From: Piliocolobus tephrosceles
Lineage: Eukaryota; Chordata; Mammalia; Primates; Cercopithecidae
DNA length: 64,000 nucleotides
Reading direction: 5' to 3'
Assembly (NCBI RefSeq): GCF_002776525.5
Contig: NC_045443.1
Location: 51,019,387-51,083,386 of the forward strand
In this document: piece after piece, positions 33,370 through 43,770 of the stretch
Layout: each line of letters starts with the position of its first letter
How positions within the stretch are numbered: the stretch's first letter is position 1
The notes under the pieces: generated by a model
Database searches by the model: none
Seen by the model: only the letters and a program-made list of their open reading frames with translations
Told to the model about the DNA's origin: nothing
Made by a program: the position numbers and the translations under genes

Positions 33370-34195
33370 TGTTTTATTTGACCTTGTATGAGCCCTTCCA
33401 AACTAAGGTCTTTCATCTTCAATTTTGGAAAGTGTTTCTTCTTTGTTGCTTTAAATATTTTCTCCTCCACTTTTCTCTCCTTCTGGGGCTTCTATTGTTA
33501 GATTGTTGGACCTGCTATTTCTAACCTTTATAGTCTTTAGATTTTCTTTAAAGAGAAAAAACTATTCTTTCCTGCTACCTACTGTGGAAGCCTGTTCTTT
33601 ATAACTACTCATCTTTGAATGAGATAAGTTTTCCCTGTATCACTATTTATAGGAAGACTGAGTGATTGAGAGCTCAGAGTTCCAGGCTAAGATAAATTTT
33701 TCTTATATCTCAGGTTTATGTATGAATTTTTTCCTTTATATTTCCCCACCCAATGGATATAGGTTGCTGTAGGACTAGTCGGGAGGCAAGGTTTATCTTC
33801 TCCCTCCATCACACTGCTTTCTGAAAATAGGCTTGTTTGTGTAATTCCTTCAGCCCCACTTCTTTTGTTTCTCTGAAGCAAAGTAGGTCTTGGAAAGCTC
33901 TTGCTGCCAGCCTGTACACCCTTCTGTGAGAGATTTTGGTTGTATTGAAGGTGTGCTCCTAGAAGCAGTGTACATACTGATTCTTTACATCTGCAACTAG
34001 GTGCATCCTCTTTTCTCACCAGTCCTGTTCATGGCTACTCCTTTTGATGCCTTTCTATCTATTTCTTGGTTCATCTTTCTTGTAGCTTCATTGAAGATTT
34101 CTCATTATCCTTGTCATTTTTTAAATTTTTGGCGATTTGCAAGAGGAGAAAAGGAATATGTCATTTTTATACTGCCATCTTCACGATGCCGTCTT
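33370..34195 (-). mobile_element. Possible antisense L1M/HAL1 5' region
   Basis: Read on the minus strand it starts 'gacggcatcgtgaagatggc' then 'agtataaaaatgacat', like an L1 5' UTR ('aagatggcggaatag'). T/C-rich phrases near 33430-33500 fit antisense L1M. The evidence is resemblance only; it could be unrelated unique DNA. Confidence 0.35.
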
Positions 34196-34673
34196 TGAAC
34201 AGGAAGTCTAAGCCATCTTAGACATTCTTGTATTTTCAGCTTGTAGCAATTCTTTCAGGGAAGTAAGTTCTATTAGTCTGCCAACTGAACATAAAACAGT
34301 TTATTCATTTGTTTCAAAATGTGCTTCTCTTGTTCCATTATTTCAGGATTGGCAAATATTATATTTACCCAAGGATAGCCATCTTGAATTTAAATATTTT
34401 CACTATGTCCTACCCTCCAAATTTTATCTTTTTACATAAAGATCACTATTGTCATAAGCCAGCCTCTCATCCTCTTCCATGGACCATCTCTAACTTTATT
34501 ATGTGTCTTAGAGAAGAATCTAAAAGTGAGTTCATTATCCTATGTGTGGCCACACCATTCTTTTGTACAAAGTCACCCCTGAATATTGGTTTGTGAGCAT
34601 TCTAGTATTCCTGTGCTGCCAATGCCACAGAGCAGGGCTCTGCCCTCCAATGACAGATGACAGTGATCTTTAA
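34196..34673. other. No recognised feature
   Basis: Unassigned AT-rich sequence. A 95-codon plus frame (34309-34596) has no domain I know. Confidence 0.4.
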
Positions 34674-34688
34674 AAAATAAATCAATGA
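34674..34688. repeat. Target-site duplication, left, of the inverted L1
   Basis: 'aaaataaatcaatga'; exact match to 38367-38381. Confidence 0.92.
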
Positions 34689-34784
34689 TAATATTATTAT
34701 GTGTGAACTTGATCCTCTCATTATGATATTAACTGGTTATTTTGCTCGTTAGCTGATGCAGTTTCTTCCTAGCATCGATGATCT

Positions 34785-35150
34785 TTACATTTTGGCATGT
34801 TTTTGCAGTGGCTGGTACCGGTTGTTCCTTTCCATGTTTAGTGCTTCCTTCAGGGTCTCTTGTAAGGCAGGCCTGGTGGTGACAAAATCCCTAAGCATTT
34901 GCTTATCTGTAAAGGATTTTATTTCTCCTTCACTTATGAAACTTAGTCTAGCTGGATATGAAATTCTGGGTTGAAAATTCTTTTCTTTAAGAATGTTGAA
35001 TATTGGCCCCCACTCTCTTCTGGCTTGTAGAGTTTCTGCCAAGAGATCCGCTGTTAGTCTGATGGGCTTCCCTTTGTGGGTAACCCGACCTTTCTCTCTG
35101 GCTGCCCTTAACAGTTTTTCCTTCATTTCAACTTTGGTGAATCTGACAAC
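34785..35150 (-). pseudogene. L1 ORF1p C-terminal domain, inverted fragment
   Basis: About 121 codons ending at the natural ORF1 stop (TAA at 34787-34785; the protein ends '...KHAKM'). It begins at 'VVRFTKVEMKEK' and contains 'AAREKGRVTHKGKPIRL', 'ETLQARREWGPIFNILKEKN' and 'DFVTTRPALQETLKEALNM'. This is the RNA-binding C-terminal domain of ORF1p, which normally packages L1 RNA as trimers; the coiled coil and RRM are absent. The frame is still open and runs on 90 codons upstream into antisense ORF2 sequence, giving a chimeric frame 35420-34785. Confidence 0.93.
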
Positions 35151-35151
35151 A

Positions 35152-38130
35152 ACATACCAGAATCTCTGGGACACATTTAAAATACTGTGTAGAGGGAAAT
35201 TGATAGCACTAAATGCCCACAAGAGAAAGCTGGAAAGATCTAAAATTGACACTCTAACATCACAATTAAAAGAACTAGAGAAGCAAGAGCAAACACATTC
35301 AAAAGCTAGCAGAAGGCAAGAAATAACTAAGATCAGAGCAGAACTGAAGGAGATAGAGACACAAAAAACCCTCCAAAAAATCAGTGAATCCAGGAGTTGG
35401 TTTTTTGAAAAGATCAACAAAATTGATAGACTGCTAGCAAGACTAATAAAGAAGAAAAGAGAGAAGAATCAAATAGATGCAATTAAAAATGATAAAGGGG
35501 ATATCACCACCAACCCCACAGAAATACAAACTACCATCAGAGAATACTATAAACACCTCTACACAAATAAACTAGAAAATCTAGAAGAAATGGATAATTT
35601 CCTGGACACTTACACTCTCCCAAGACTAAACGAGGAAGAAGTTGAATCCCTGAATAGACCAATAGCAGGCTCAGAAATGGAGGCAATAATTAATAGCCTA
35701 CCAACCAAAAAAAGTCCAGGACCAGACAGATTCACAGCCGAATTCTACCAGAGGTACAAGGAGGAGGTGGTACCATTCCTTCTGAAACTATTCCAATCAA
35801 TAGAAAAAGACGGAATCCTCCCTAACTCATTTTGAGGCCAACATCATCCTGATACCAAAGCCTGGCAGAGACACAACAATAAAAGAGAATTTTAGACCAA
35901 TATCCCTGATGAACATCGATGCAAAAATCCTCAATAAAATACTGGCAAACCGAATCCAGCAGCACATCAAAAAGCTTATCCACCATGATCAAGTGGGCTT
36001 CATCCCTGGGATGCAAAGCCAGTTCAACATACACAAATCAATAAACGTAATCCAGCATATAAACAGAAACAATGACAAAAACCACATGATTATCTCAATA
36101 GATGCAGAAAAGGCCTTTGACAAAATTCAAAAGCCCTTCATGCTAAAAATTCTCAATAAATTCGATATTGATAGAATGTATCTCAAAATAATAAGAACTA
36201 TTTATGACAAACCCACAGCCAATATCATACTGAATGGGCAAAAACTGGAAGCATTCCCTTTGAAAACTGGCACAAGACAGGGATGCCCTCTCTCACCACT
36301 CCTATTCAACATAGTGTTAGAAGTTCTGGCTAGGGCAATCAGGCAAGAGAAAGAAATCAAGGGTATTCAGTTAGGAAAAGAAGAATCAAATTGTCCCTGT
36401 TCGCAGATGACATGATTGTATATTTAGAAAACCCCATCATCTCAGCCCAAAATCTCCTTAAGCTGATTAGCAACTTCAGCAAGGTCTCAGGATACAAAAT
36501 CAGTGTGCAAAAATCACAAGCATTCTTATACACCAGTAACCGATAAACAGAGAGCCAAATCAGGAATGAACTTCCATTCACAATTGCTTCAAATAGAATA
36601 AAATATCTAGGAATCCAACTTACAAGGGAAGTAAAGGACCTCTTCAAGGAGAACTACAAACCACTGCTCAGTGAAATAAAAGAGGACACAAACAAATGGA
36701 AAAACATACCATGCTCAAGGATAGGAAGAATCAATATCTTGAAAATGGCCATACTGCCCAAGGTAATTTATAGATTCAATGCCATGCCCATTAAGCTACC
36801 AATGACTTTCTTCACAGAATTGGAAAAAACTACTTTAAAGTTCATATGGAACCAAAAAAGAGCCCTCATTGCCAAGACAATCTAAGTCAAAAGAACAAAG
36901 CTGGAGGCATCACACTACCTGATTTCAAACTATACTACAAGGCTACAGTAACCAAAACAGCATGGTACTGGTACCAAAACAGAGATATAGACCAATGTAA
37001 CAGAGCAGAATCTTCAGAAATAATACCACACATTTACAGCCATCTGATCTTTGACAAACCTGAGAAAAACAAGAAATGGGGAAAGGATTCCCTATTTAAT
37101 AAATGGTACTGGGAAAATTGGGTAGCCATAAGTAGAAAGCTGAAACTGGATCCTTTCCTTACTCCTTATATGAAAATTAATTCAAGATGGATTAGAGACT
37201 TAAATGTTAGACCTAATACCATAAAAACCCTAGAAGAAAACCTAGGTAATACCATTCAGGACATAGGCATGGGCAAGGACTTCATGTCCAAAACACCCAA
37301 AGCAATGGCAACAAAAGCCCAAAATTAACAAATGGGATCTAATTAAACTAAAGTGCTTCTGCACAGCAAAAGAAACTATCATCAGAGTGAACAGGCAACC
37401 TACAGAATGGGAGAGAATTTTTGCAATCTACTCATCTGACAAAGGGCTAATATCCAGAACCTACAAAGAACTCAAACAAATTTACAAGAAAAAAACAAAC
37501 AACCCCATCAAAAAGTGGGCAAAGGATATGAACAGACATTTCTCAAAAGAAGACATGCATACAGCCAACAGACACATGAAAAAATGCTCGTCATCACTGG
37601 CCATCAGAGAAATGCAAATAAAAACCACAATGAGATACCACCTCACACCAGTTAGAATGGCAATCATTAAAAAGTCAAGAAACAACAGGTGCTGGAGAGG
37701 ATGTGGAGAAACAGGAACACTTTTACACACTTGATGGGATTGTAAACTAGTTCAACCATTATGGAAAACAGTATGGCGATTCCTGAAGGATCTAGAATTA
37801 GAAGTACCATATGACCCAGCCATCCCATTACTGGGGATATACCCAAAAGATTATAAATCATGCTGTTATAAAGACACATGCACACGTATGTTCATTGCGG
37901 CACTATTCACAATAGCAAAGACTTGGAATCAACCCAAATGTCCATCAGTGACAGACTGGATTAAGAAAATGTGGCACATATACACCATGGAATACTATGC
38001 AGCCGTAAAAAAGGATGAGTTTGTGTCCTTTGTAGGGACATGGATGCAGCTGGAAACCATCATTCTCAGCAAACTATCGCAAGAACAGAAAACCAAACAC
38101 CGCATGTTCTCACTCATAGGTGGGAACTGA
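35152..38130 (+). pseudogene. L1 ORF2p fragment (reverse transcriptase and C-terminal region), broken
   Basis: Sense ORF2 begins after the endonuclease domain at 'YQNLWDTFKILCRGKLIALN' and ends at the normal terminus '...FSLIGGN' (stop 38128-38130). Visible landmarks: 'SPGPDRFTAEFYQRYKEE' (RT start), 'DAKILNKILANRIQQHIKKL', 'QVGFIPGMQ', 'SIDAEKAFDKIQ', 'TGTRQGCPLSPLLFNIVLE', and the catalytic F-A-D-D encoded at 36400-36411. Lesions relative to the family: a 2-base loss near 35832, a 1-base loss near 36380 just before FADD, TAA at 36544, a 1-base loss near 36880, a 1-base gain near 37320, and TGA at 37732 in the Cys-rich C-terminal region. No functional enzyme can be made. Confidence 0.93.
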
Positions 38131-38185
38131 ACAATGAGATCACTTGGTCTCGGGAAGGGGAACATCACACACCAGGGCCTATTAT

Positions 38186-38208
38186 GGGGAGGTGGGAGGG
38201 GGGAGGGA
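38186..38208 (+). other. G-quadruplex-type motif in L1 3' UTR
   Basis: G-runs 'ggggaggtgggaggggggag' and a following GGG: the G-rich tract typical of primate L1 3' UTRs. Confidence 0.75.
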
Positions 38209-38236
38209 TTGCATTGGGAGTTATACCTGATATAAA

Positions 38237-38272
38237 TGATGAGTTGATGGGTGCTGATGAGTTGATGGGTGC
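38237..38272. repeat. Perfect 18 bp tandem duplication in L1 3' UTR
   Basis: 'tgatgagttgatgggtgc' occurs twice with no spacer. Most L1 copies have it once. Confidence 0.95.
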
Positions 38273-38366
38273 AGCACACCAACATGGCACAAGTATACAT
38301 ATGTAACAAACCTGCATGTTATGCACATGTACCCTAGAACTTAAAGTATAATAAAAATAAATACAT

Positions 38367-38381
38367 AAAATAAATCAATGA
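38367..38381. repeat. Target-site duplication, right, of the inverted L1
   Basis: 'aaaataaatcaatga', following the A-rich tail; exact match to 34674-34688. Confidence 0.92.
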
Positions 38382-38436
38382 AAGTCATTCCTTGCCTTCT
38401 GGAATCTCCCTTTCTAGAGTCTAGTTTAGGAAAGTT

Positions 38437-38468
38437 CTCTCTCTCTCTCTGACACACACACGCACACA
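38437..38468. repeat. (TC)n(AC)n compound microsatellite
   Basis: TC run turning into AC run. Confidence 0.85.
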
Positions 38469-38644
38469 CTACCACCACCATCACCAACAACAATAAAAGA
38501 CTTAAGAACACTTAATAATATGTAAAAAGTGGTAAAGTAGCAAAATGAAACTATATTTGTAACTGCTGTGGAGTCACAGAGCAGTAGCATTGTCACTGTT
38601 GGGTTAAGGGAAGTCGCCCTGCAAAGAGGAAGTTTCACGTGGAG

Positions 38645-38860
38645 TTTAGACAAACGATAGTTTAAGTCCTTGCTGGGCAATTTATTAGCTATATAATCTT
38701 GAACAAAATGACTGGTCTTTCCAAAAACCAGTTAACTCTGTCGTAAAATAGTATCTGCCTCAAAGAGATTTTTTAAGTTAACTGCGATGACACATGCAAA
38801 ACCCTTAGCACAATGCACGGCATGTAATAAGTATTCAGGAAATCTCAGCTATTATTATTT
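38645..38860 (+). repeat. MIR SINE, sense
   Basis: 'gtttaagtccttgctgggca' start, 'aatagtatctgcctcaaaga' centre, 'aaacccttagcacaatgcac' and 'gtaataagtattcaggaaat' end: full MIR order. Confidence 0.75.
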
Positions 38861-40189
38861 TTATAAGGAGAGAAATCGAGTTACTGCAGAGGAGGTGAAC
38901 ATTTTTGGCATGAAGGCCTGAGGTTTTGCATGAGGATGTCATATATGAAAGAGAGGAACTAGAGTACTTAAACCAGAGAAGAGATTCCATTTAGAAAGCC
39001 GTTAGATGGAGGTGTGGTAGTGGGTGGGAATGGTGAGGAGGGGGAGCTGTACAAAGGATGAAGTAAGGCCAAGTGGAAGAGCTTTAATTTGATATGATGA
39101 ACAACAGTAGCTACCGCATAACAAGGGGATCCCGTGAAAGCAGCTTTCACGGATTCCCTGGGACTGCATTCCTCAATAAAGTATTATCACATACATTTTT
39201 ACTTCTGTCTCTGATTTTTAGAGAAACTGGGCCAAGAAAGAATAAACTCTATGAAATACTATGATGGAGGAATGAGCACTTGGTAATGGTGTAACTGTGT
39301 ATGGCAAAGATTAGGGGGAAGTTTAAAGATTAGCTCCAAGTTTGTGGGCCTGGGGACCTAGGGATGGACGTGGAGTGAAGGTAATTTTCATAGTGGTGAG
39401 GAAAGGGGGAAGTTAAGAATCAGCCCTAGTGCTCCTTATGGTATCAGAGGAACTTGTCTATATCCCAAATACGTGATTTAAAAGTCTCTGGATCTCCTGG
39501 GTCAGAGTCCTCGCCCTGTATCCCTTTATCGCTCTTTGATAGGTCAACATTTAATATGAGGTTGGGACAATCTGAGTTTGACCCTTAACTATTTTATGGC
39601 ATAAGGTTTAATAAAAAGGAATCCAGTTAGGATGACAGACTTATGAAATCACTTTCCCAATCTTTATTTTAATATATAGTTTAACAACAGAAAAACCTAA
39701 ACATAGCACTGCCATTTTTTTTTTTTTTTACAGAGAGAGAGAAAAAAAAAAGAGCAGATGGAAGTAGCAAAGTCATTTGTCTAAATTGACTGTAATGAGA
39801 CCAAAGAGCCCCTCCCTTCTAAAGCAGATACAAAAACAAAAGCAAGGATTTTAGTGTGAAGGAGAAGTTTTCTCTGGGAAAACATTTGAAAACCTTTATT
39901 TCCAAGCCTACCAGTCAATAAATATTATCCCCCATTGTGAATGAACCCCCATATGAGGTTCTCTGCAGGTTGGTACTAAAGAAACCCTAGGCATCAGACA
40001 TATTCTCACAGAACATGAAATGTGGTAGGAGGTATAGGTCTCATGAGAATAAACCAAATCAGGATACTTACACAGATCTATCAAGTCCAGTACAGACTGA
40101 AATATGCAGCGACTCTCCACCCAAAGTAGCTCAAATCTAACATGCTCAGAAGTAGAACTCACCTGCTCTTTCTTTTGTAGTTCCTATTT
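38861..40189. other. Unassigned, contains a tight hairpin
   Basis: No gene recognised. 39300-39430 has the G-rich wording of an old interspersed repeat that I cannot name. A T16 run lies near 39715-39730. The hairpin is at 39126-39158. Confidence 0.35.
39126..39158. other. Hairpin: 15 bp arms, 3-base loop
   Basis: 'gggatcccgtgaaag' (39126-39140), loop CAG, 'ctttcacggattccc' (39144-39158); 13 of 15 positions pair. Too short for a microRNA precursor. Confidence 0.85.
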
Positions 40190-40345
40190 CAGTTGGAGGC
40201 ATCCAGTTGCTTGTGCCAGAAACCTGGTTATCATTCCTGACTCCTTCTTCTCCCTTCCCCTCCCTGTCTATCATTATTTAAATGACCAAATACTATCGGC
40301 TTTAACCCAAATGTTTTTCAAATCTGCCTCTAGGAGAGGCAGCCT
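40190..40345 (+). repeat. L2 internal relic
   Basis: 'gttatcattcctgactcctt', 'ctttaacccaaatgtttttc' and 'aaatctgcctctag' follow the L2 ORF2 segment ('gtcatccttgattcctc ... tctcaaatcc'). Confidence 0.6.
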
Positions 40346-40565
40346 GGGTAAACAGTGGTGTTGGCCAACATTATTCCAGCTTAGATATCTATGGGGAGGA
40401 ATCTTTTAGACTCACATTTCTTTTCTAAGTGAGTGAAATACAATGACTTTCAAACCTAACAAAATCAGGAACTTGTCTGCACCCTTCCATCTATGGGAAA
40501 TTGACATGGACTCCTAAAGATTGCTGTGCATGTCAAACCAAATGGAAGATAGAAAAAGTGGTTGA

Positions 40566-40763
40566 TACACTGGGACCTCTTGGGGGGTGGGGACAAGGGG
40601 AGGGAGAACATTAGGACAAATACCTAATGCATGTGGGGCTTAAAACCTAGATGATGGGTTGATAGGTGCAGCAAACCACCATGTCACATGTATACCTATG
40701 CAACAAGCCTGCATGTTCTGCACATGCATCCCAGAACTTAAAATAAAATAAAATAAAATAAAA
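40566..40763 (+). mobile_element. L1 3' UTR, sense, strongly 5'-truncated
   Basis: Only the last ~200 bases: 'acactgggacctcttggggg', 'gatgatgggttgataggtgc', 'agcaaaccaccatgtcacat', 'gcctgcatgttctgcacatg', and an AAAAT-repeat tail. Flanks 'agtggttga' (40557-40565) and 'ggtggttga' (40764-40772) form the target-site duplication. Confidence 0.94.
40582..40604 (+). other. G-quadruplex-type motif in L1 3' UTR
   Basis: Four G-runs, G6-T-G4-ACAA-G4-A-G3, inside the truncated L1. Confidence 0.75.
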
Positions 40764-40772
40764 GGTGGTTGA

Positions 40773-41559
40773 GGACCCAAAGGACCCTCCACAATGTCAA
40801 CACAAACACATTTTACTGGACAACCTGAAGTCTTCCTATGACTTGGTACTGCATGTGCTAATCTTGGGAAAGTCAGCAGCCAGAACTTTGGGAAGCAGAG
40901 AATTGGACACATGAGCTTGATTATTCAAACAAATGATTTGATACCCAAATTATCTGGATAATTGCCTCCTTGTGGTCTAGGGCAACCTGACCCCCCCTAC
41001 TCCTGGAGCCATAGGAAATCTGAGAGTCATAATTGCCTGTGAGAAACTAAATAGAGTGTCTGAGGGGGTGTCTGCAGAGTAGGAAATGAAAAGACTGTTC
41101 AAAGTGGCAAATGAGTAACGTGTTCATTGTGACAGGTAGAAAATCAGCCCAGGCTGGGAGTAAGTCAGGGGAGTAAATTTTGGTTGGTGTCTGACAATTT
41201 CCTCATCCTGTCTATTTTTTAAACTTTGGTCAATTCATTCCCAAGTAACCCTCACCCAGTGTTAATTTCTTGTTTATTCTATGCTCACATAGCACCAGGG
41301 GACTGTCTGTATCACATATTTGCACTTATTCATATGCTGCTTTGTAAATGTTTTTAAGCCCTTTTTCTATATGTGTGCCGTGTTTTCTGAAGTGGATTTA
41401 TGTTCTTTGATGTAGGCTCTTCAATAGTCATTTCTCACTTTCCTCTCATTTGCATTTTACAGCTCTGTTCATTTGATGTTGTCTCATAAAGACCTCCATG
41501 TAACTTCTTAATACTTTTATCTATACTTTGCCCTCCTTCTGCTGTTGAGTAAAAGTATG
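40773..41559. other. No recognised feature
   Basis: Unassigned sequence, becoming AT/T-rich after 41210; possibly the worn upstream part of the L2 that follows. Confidence 0.35.
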
Positions 41560-42095
41560 AAAGCGATGCTGCATGTGCAGTCAAGATATACTACACACGC
41601 TATTAGGTTTCTGCTTTACAATGATCTCCTTTAAGACAACAACTCGAGCAACTCTGCATCTAAAAGCCTGGATTCCTTGTGCACACTTTGTGTCATTGTC
41701 CATGACGCACAACAAGCTGAGCCCCTTCCTGTTCCCACACAACAACATGGACTTTGCCCTACTCGGCTTGGAAACCCCTTTCCCCTTCTGCACTTGGGAA
41801 GTGAGCAAGAAACTCATGCTTCAAACCCTAGCTCAGAGGGTTGAGAACCTAGCTCCTCTCCCAGGCAAATATTCACTCATCTCATCTGCTCCCAGAATAC
41901 TTTTTACAAACATTTTCTGAGGCCCATGCCCATTTTATAAAGGTTTTTTTGTTTATTTTGTTTTCAAATTGGTCTTCACCAAAATACATACTTCAAGACC
42001 GCAGCTTGTTTTTTTTTATAACCACATCACCAAATACTGCAGCTATCACACAATAGACACTCATAAAATGTTGGAGAATAAATATTCAGGGGATA
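41560..42095 (+). repeat. L2-like relic
   Basis: 'gaaacccctttccccttctg', 'cttcaaaccctagctcagag' and the end 'agacactcataaaatgttgg' fit the L2 3' region. Diverged; extent uncertain. Confidence 0.5.
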
Positions 42096-42339
42096 AGTTC
42101 TTGTGTGGAATGTTGATAATTCTCTGTTCTATATTCCCATCCCTCCAAGGAGCCTGCCAGGATGAATTCTTCCAGCTTCATTCTTCATACACCTTCTCTG
42201 CCTCAAGAATCAGTGTCCTGCTGGTCCCAGTCTGTCCCTGCTGTCATCCAAACTCTTCCATTAATTGACAGAGGCCGAATGGGGCCCCGAGGTGCTTTAA
42301 ATAAACCATTTGTTCATTTATAAGGTATTTATTCCAGTA

Positions 42340-42520
42340 TTTGTCTCAATATTTATTTCGTGTCTATCCTGTGCCAGGTGCAGTTTGTTTTACGTGCTGT
42401 TGATATACCAGTTAATAAGATAGTCAAAGTCCCCATCCTCCTGATGCTTATATTTTAATGGTTTAGTTTGGAGAGTGAGCTGATGGACAGATTAAAAATG
42501 GAAAGCAAAGCTTTTTGCCT
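42340..42520. repeat. Ancient interspersed repeat, family unresolved
   Basis: 'tgtctatcctgtgccaggtg', 'taccagttaataagatagtc' and 'cctcctgatgcttatatttt' belong to the same old repeat type as 8131 and 63305. Confidence 0.5.
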
Positions 42521-42837
42521 ACGTTGTCTGATCAATTCAGTTCAAAGCTATATAAATCTTCATTTTTCTCCTTGAGTTTGGTAATTGAGTCCTATCTGCG
42601 TGTATCTTTCTGTTATCATATTTCCAGAAAAAAAAAACAACAACATATACCATGGCCACACTTGTCCCTAGCACCTATGCCATGTTATAGACACTTACAC
42701 CTATACATATATACACTACATTCAACAGCTATACAATGTATACACTCACTGATCATCCATTCACCCAAATATCAAACCTCCCAAGGTATAAGGTACACCA
42801 CCTTCCCCTCCACTAATACACATCCATTCTGATGCAT

Positions 42838-43008
42838 TTCCTTCCTTCCTTCCTTCCTTCCTTCCTTCCTTCCTTCCTTCCTTCCTTCCTTCCTTCCTTC
42901 NNNNNNNNNNTTCCTTCCTTCCTTCCTTCCTTCCTTCCTTCCTTCCTTCCTTCCTTCTCTCTCTCTCTTTCTCTCTTTCTGTCTTCTTTCTTTCTTTTTC
43001 TTTCTTTC
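42838..43008. repeat. (TTCC)n/(TC)n/(TTTC)n tract, Alu tail, with a 10-N assembly gap
   Basis: TTCC repeats at 42838-42957, interrupted by N at 42901-42910, then TC- and TTTC-rich sequence up to the antisense Alu. The Alu target-site duplication lies outside the tract ('gatgcattt' at 42831), so the whole tract is the expanded A-tail. The repeat number is not reliable. Confidence 0.93.
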
Positions 43009-43284
43009 ATCTCACTCTGTTGCCCAGGCTACCGTGCAGTGGCACAAACATGGCTCACTGCAGCCTCACCTCCTGGGCTCAAGTGATCCTCCCGCTTCAG
43101 CAGCCTTCTGAGTAGCTGGGGCCACAGGTTTGTGCCACCACACCTGGCTAATTTTTTAATTTTCATAGAGACAGGATCTGGCCATTTTGCCCAGGCTGGC
43201 CTCTAACTCCTGGCCTCAAGCCATCCTCCTGCCTGAACCTCCCAAAGTACTAGAATTACAGGTGTGAGTCACAACACCTGGCCT
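43009..43284 (-). mobile_element. AluJo-like, antisense
   Basis: 'atctcactctgttgcccagg', 'tcactgcagcctcacctcct', 'catagagacaggatctggcc', 'tagaattacaggtgtgagtc'. Target-site duplication 'gatgcattt' at 42831-42839 and 43286-43294. Confidence 0.92.
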
Positions 43285-43439
43285 GGATGCATTTTCTAAT
43301 GCATGTGCATGTAGATGCACATAGAACAAACATGACTACACACACTCGCACGTGCGCATATAGTGGCAGTTAGTAAAACACTTTTGCAGAGGGCCTAATG
43401 ATAACTTTTATTTCTTTGTGTGTGGTGATTTGCAATTTC

Positions 43440-43770
43440 TAAATGTTTTCCCATCCATTGAACTCCTTTGAGCTTCCTACCAAATTCTCTAAGGCAATCT
43501 ATACCCATTTTCTATTTAAGGAAACTGAGGATGAGCAAAAACAGAGGGAGAGAAAGAGAAAGATCCGTATTTACTGAGGAAATGACTACAGCACGCATGC
43601 GTGAACACACACACACACACACACACGCACACACACACATACACACACACACAACCTGGGCCTGCTCACAGGGCTGCGCATTTTTGCACATATCATCTCT
43701 ATGAAACAGCATTTTACCCATCTTACAGATGAGGTAGCTTTTGAACTATATCAAGAAACATTGCACAGAC
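43440..43770 (-). repeat. MIR-like relics, antisense, around a CA tract
   Basis: 'tctatttaaggaaactgagg' (43512) and 'ttttacccatcttacagatg' (43710) are antisense MIR phrases on either side of the CA repeat. They may be two MIRs or one split copy. Low certainty. Confidence 0.45.
43606..43654. repeat. (CA)n microsatellite
   Basis: CA run with single CG and TA interruptions; likely polymorphic. Confidence 0.92.

Larger units (their letters stand above)
34689..38366 (+). mobile_element. Primate L1 (L1PA-like) with 5' inversion (twin priming)
   Basis: Two head-to-head pieces of one insertion. 34689 to about 35151 is minus-strand L1: the first ~11 codons of ORF2 (start codon at 34721-34719), a 63-base inter-ORF spacer and the ORF1 C-terminus. 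From about 35152 the L1 runs in sense from within ORF2, past the lost endonuclease domain, through the reverse transcriptase and the C-terminal region (stop at 38130), the G-rich 3' UTR and an AATAAA/ATACATA-type tail. An exact 15 bp target-site duplication flanks it. This is the arrangement known as twin priming. The ORF2 lesions make it immobile. Confidence 0.95.

Noticed and set aside
34785..35420. Reading the 211-codon frame as a novel gene
   Set aside because: Its C-terminal 121 residues are L1 ORF1p and the rest is antisense L1 ORF2 across an inversion junction; reported only as a chimeric frame.
42838..42957. Regular repeats suggesting a CRISPR-like array
   Set aside because: 4-base simple repeat, an Alu tail, in a primate genome; no spacers.
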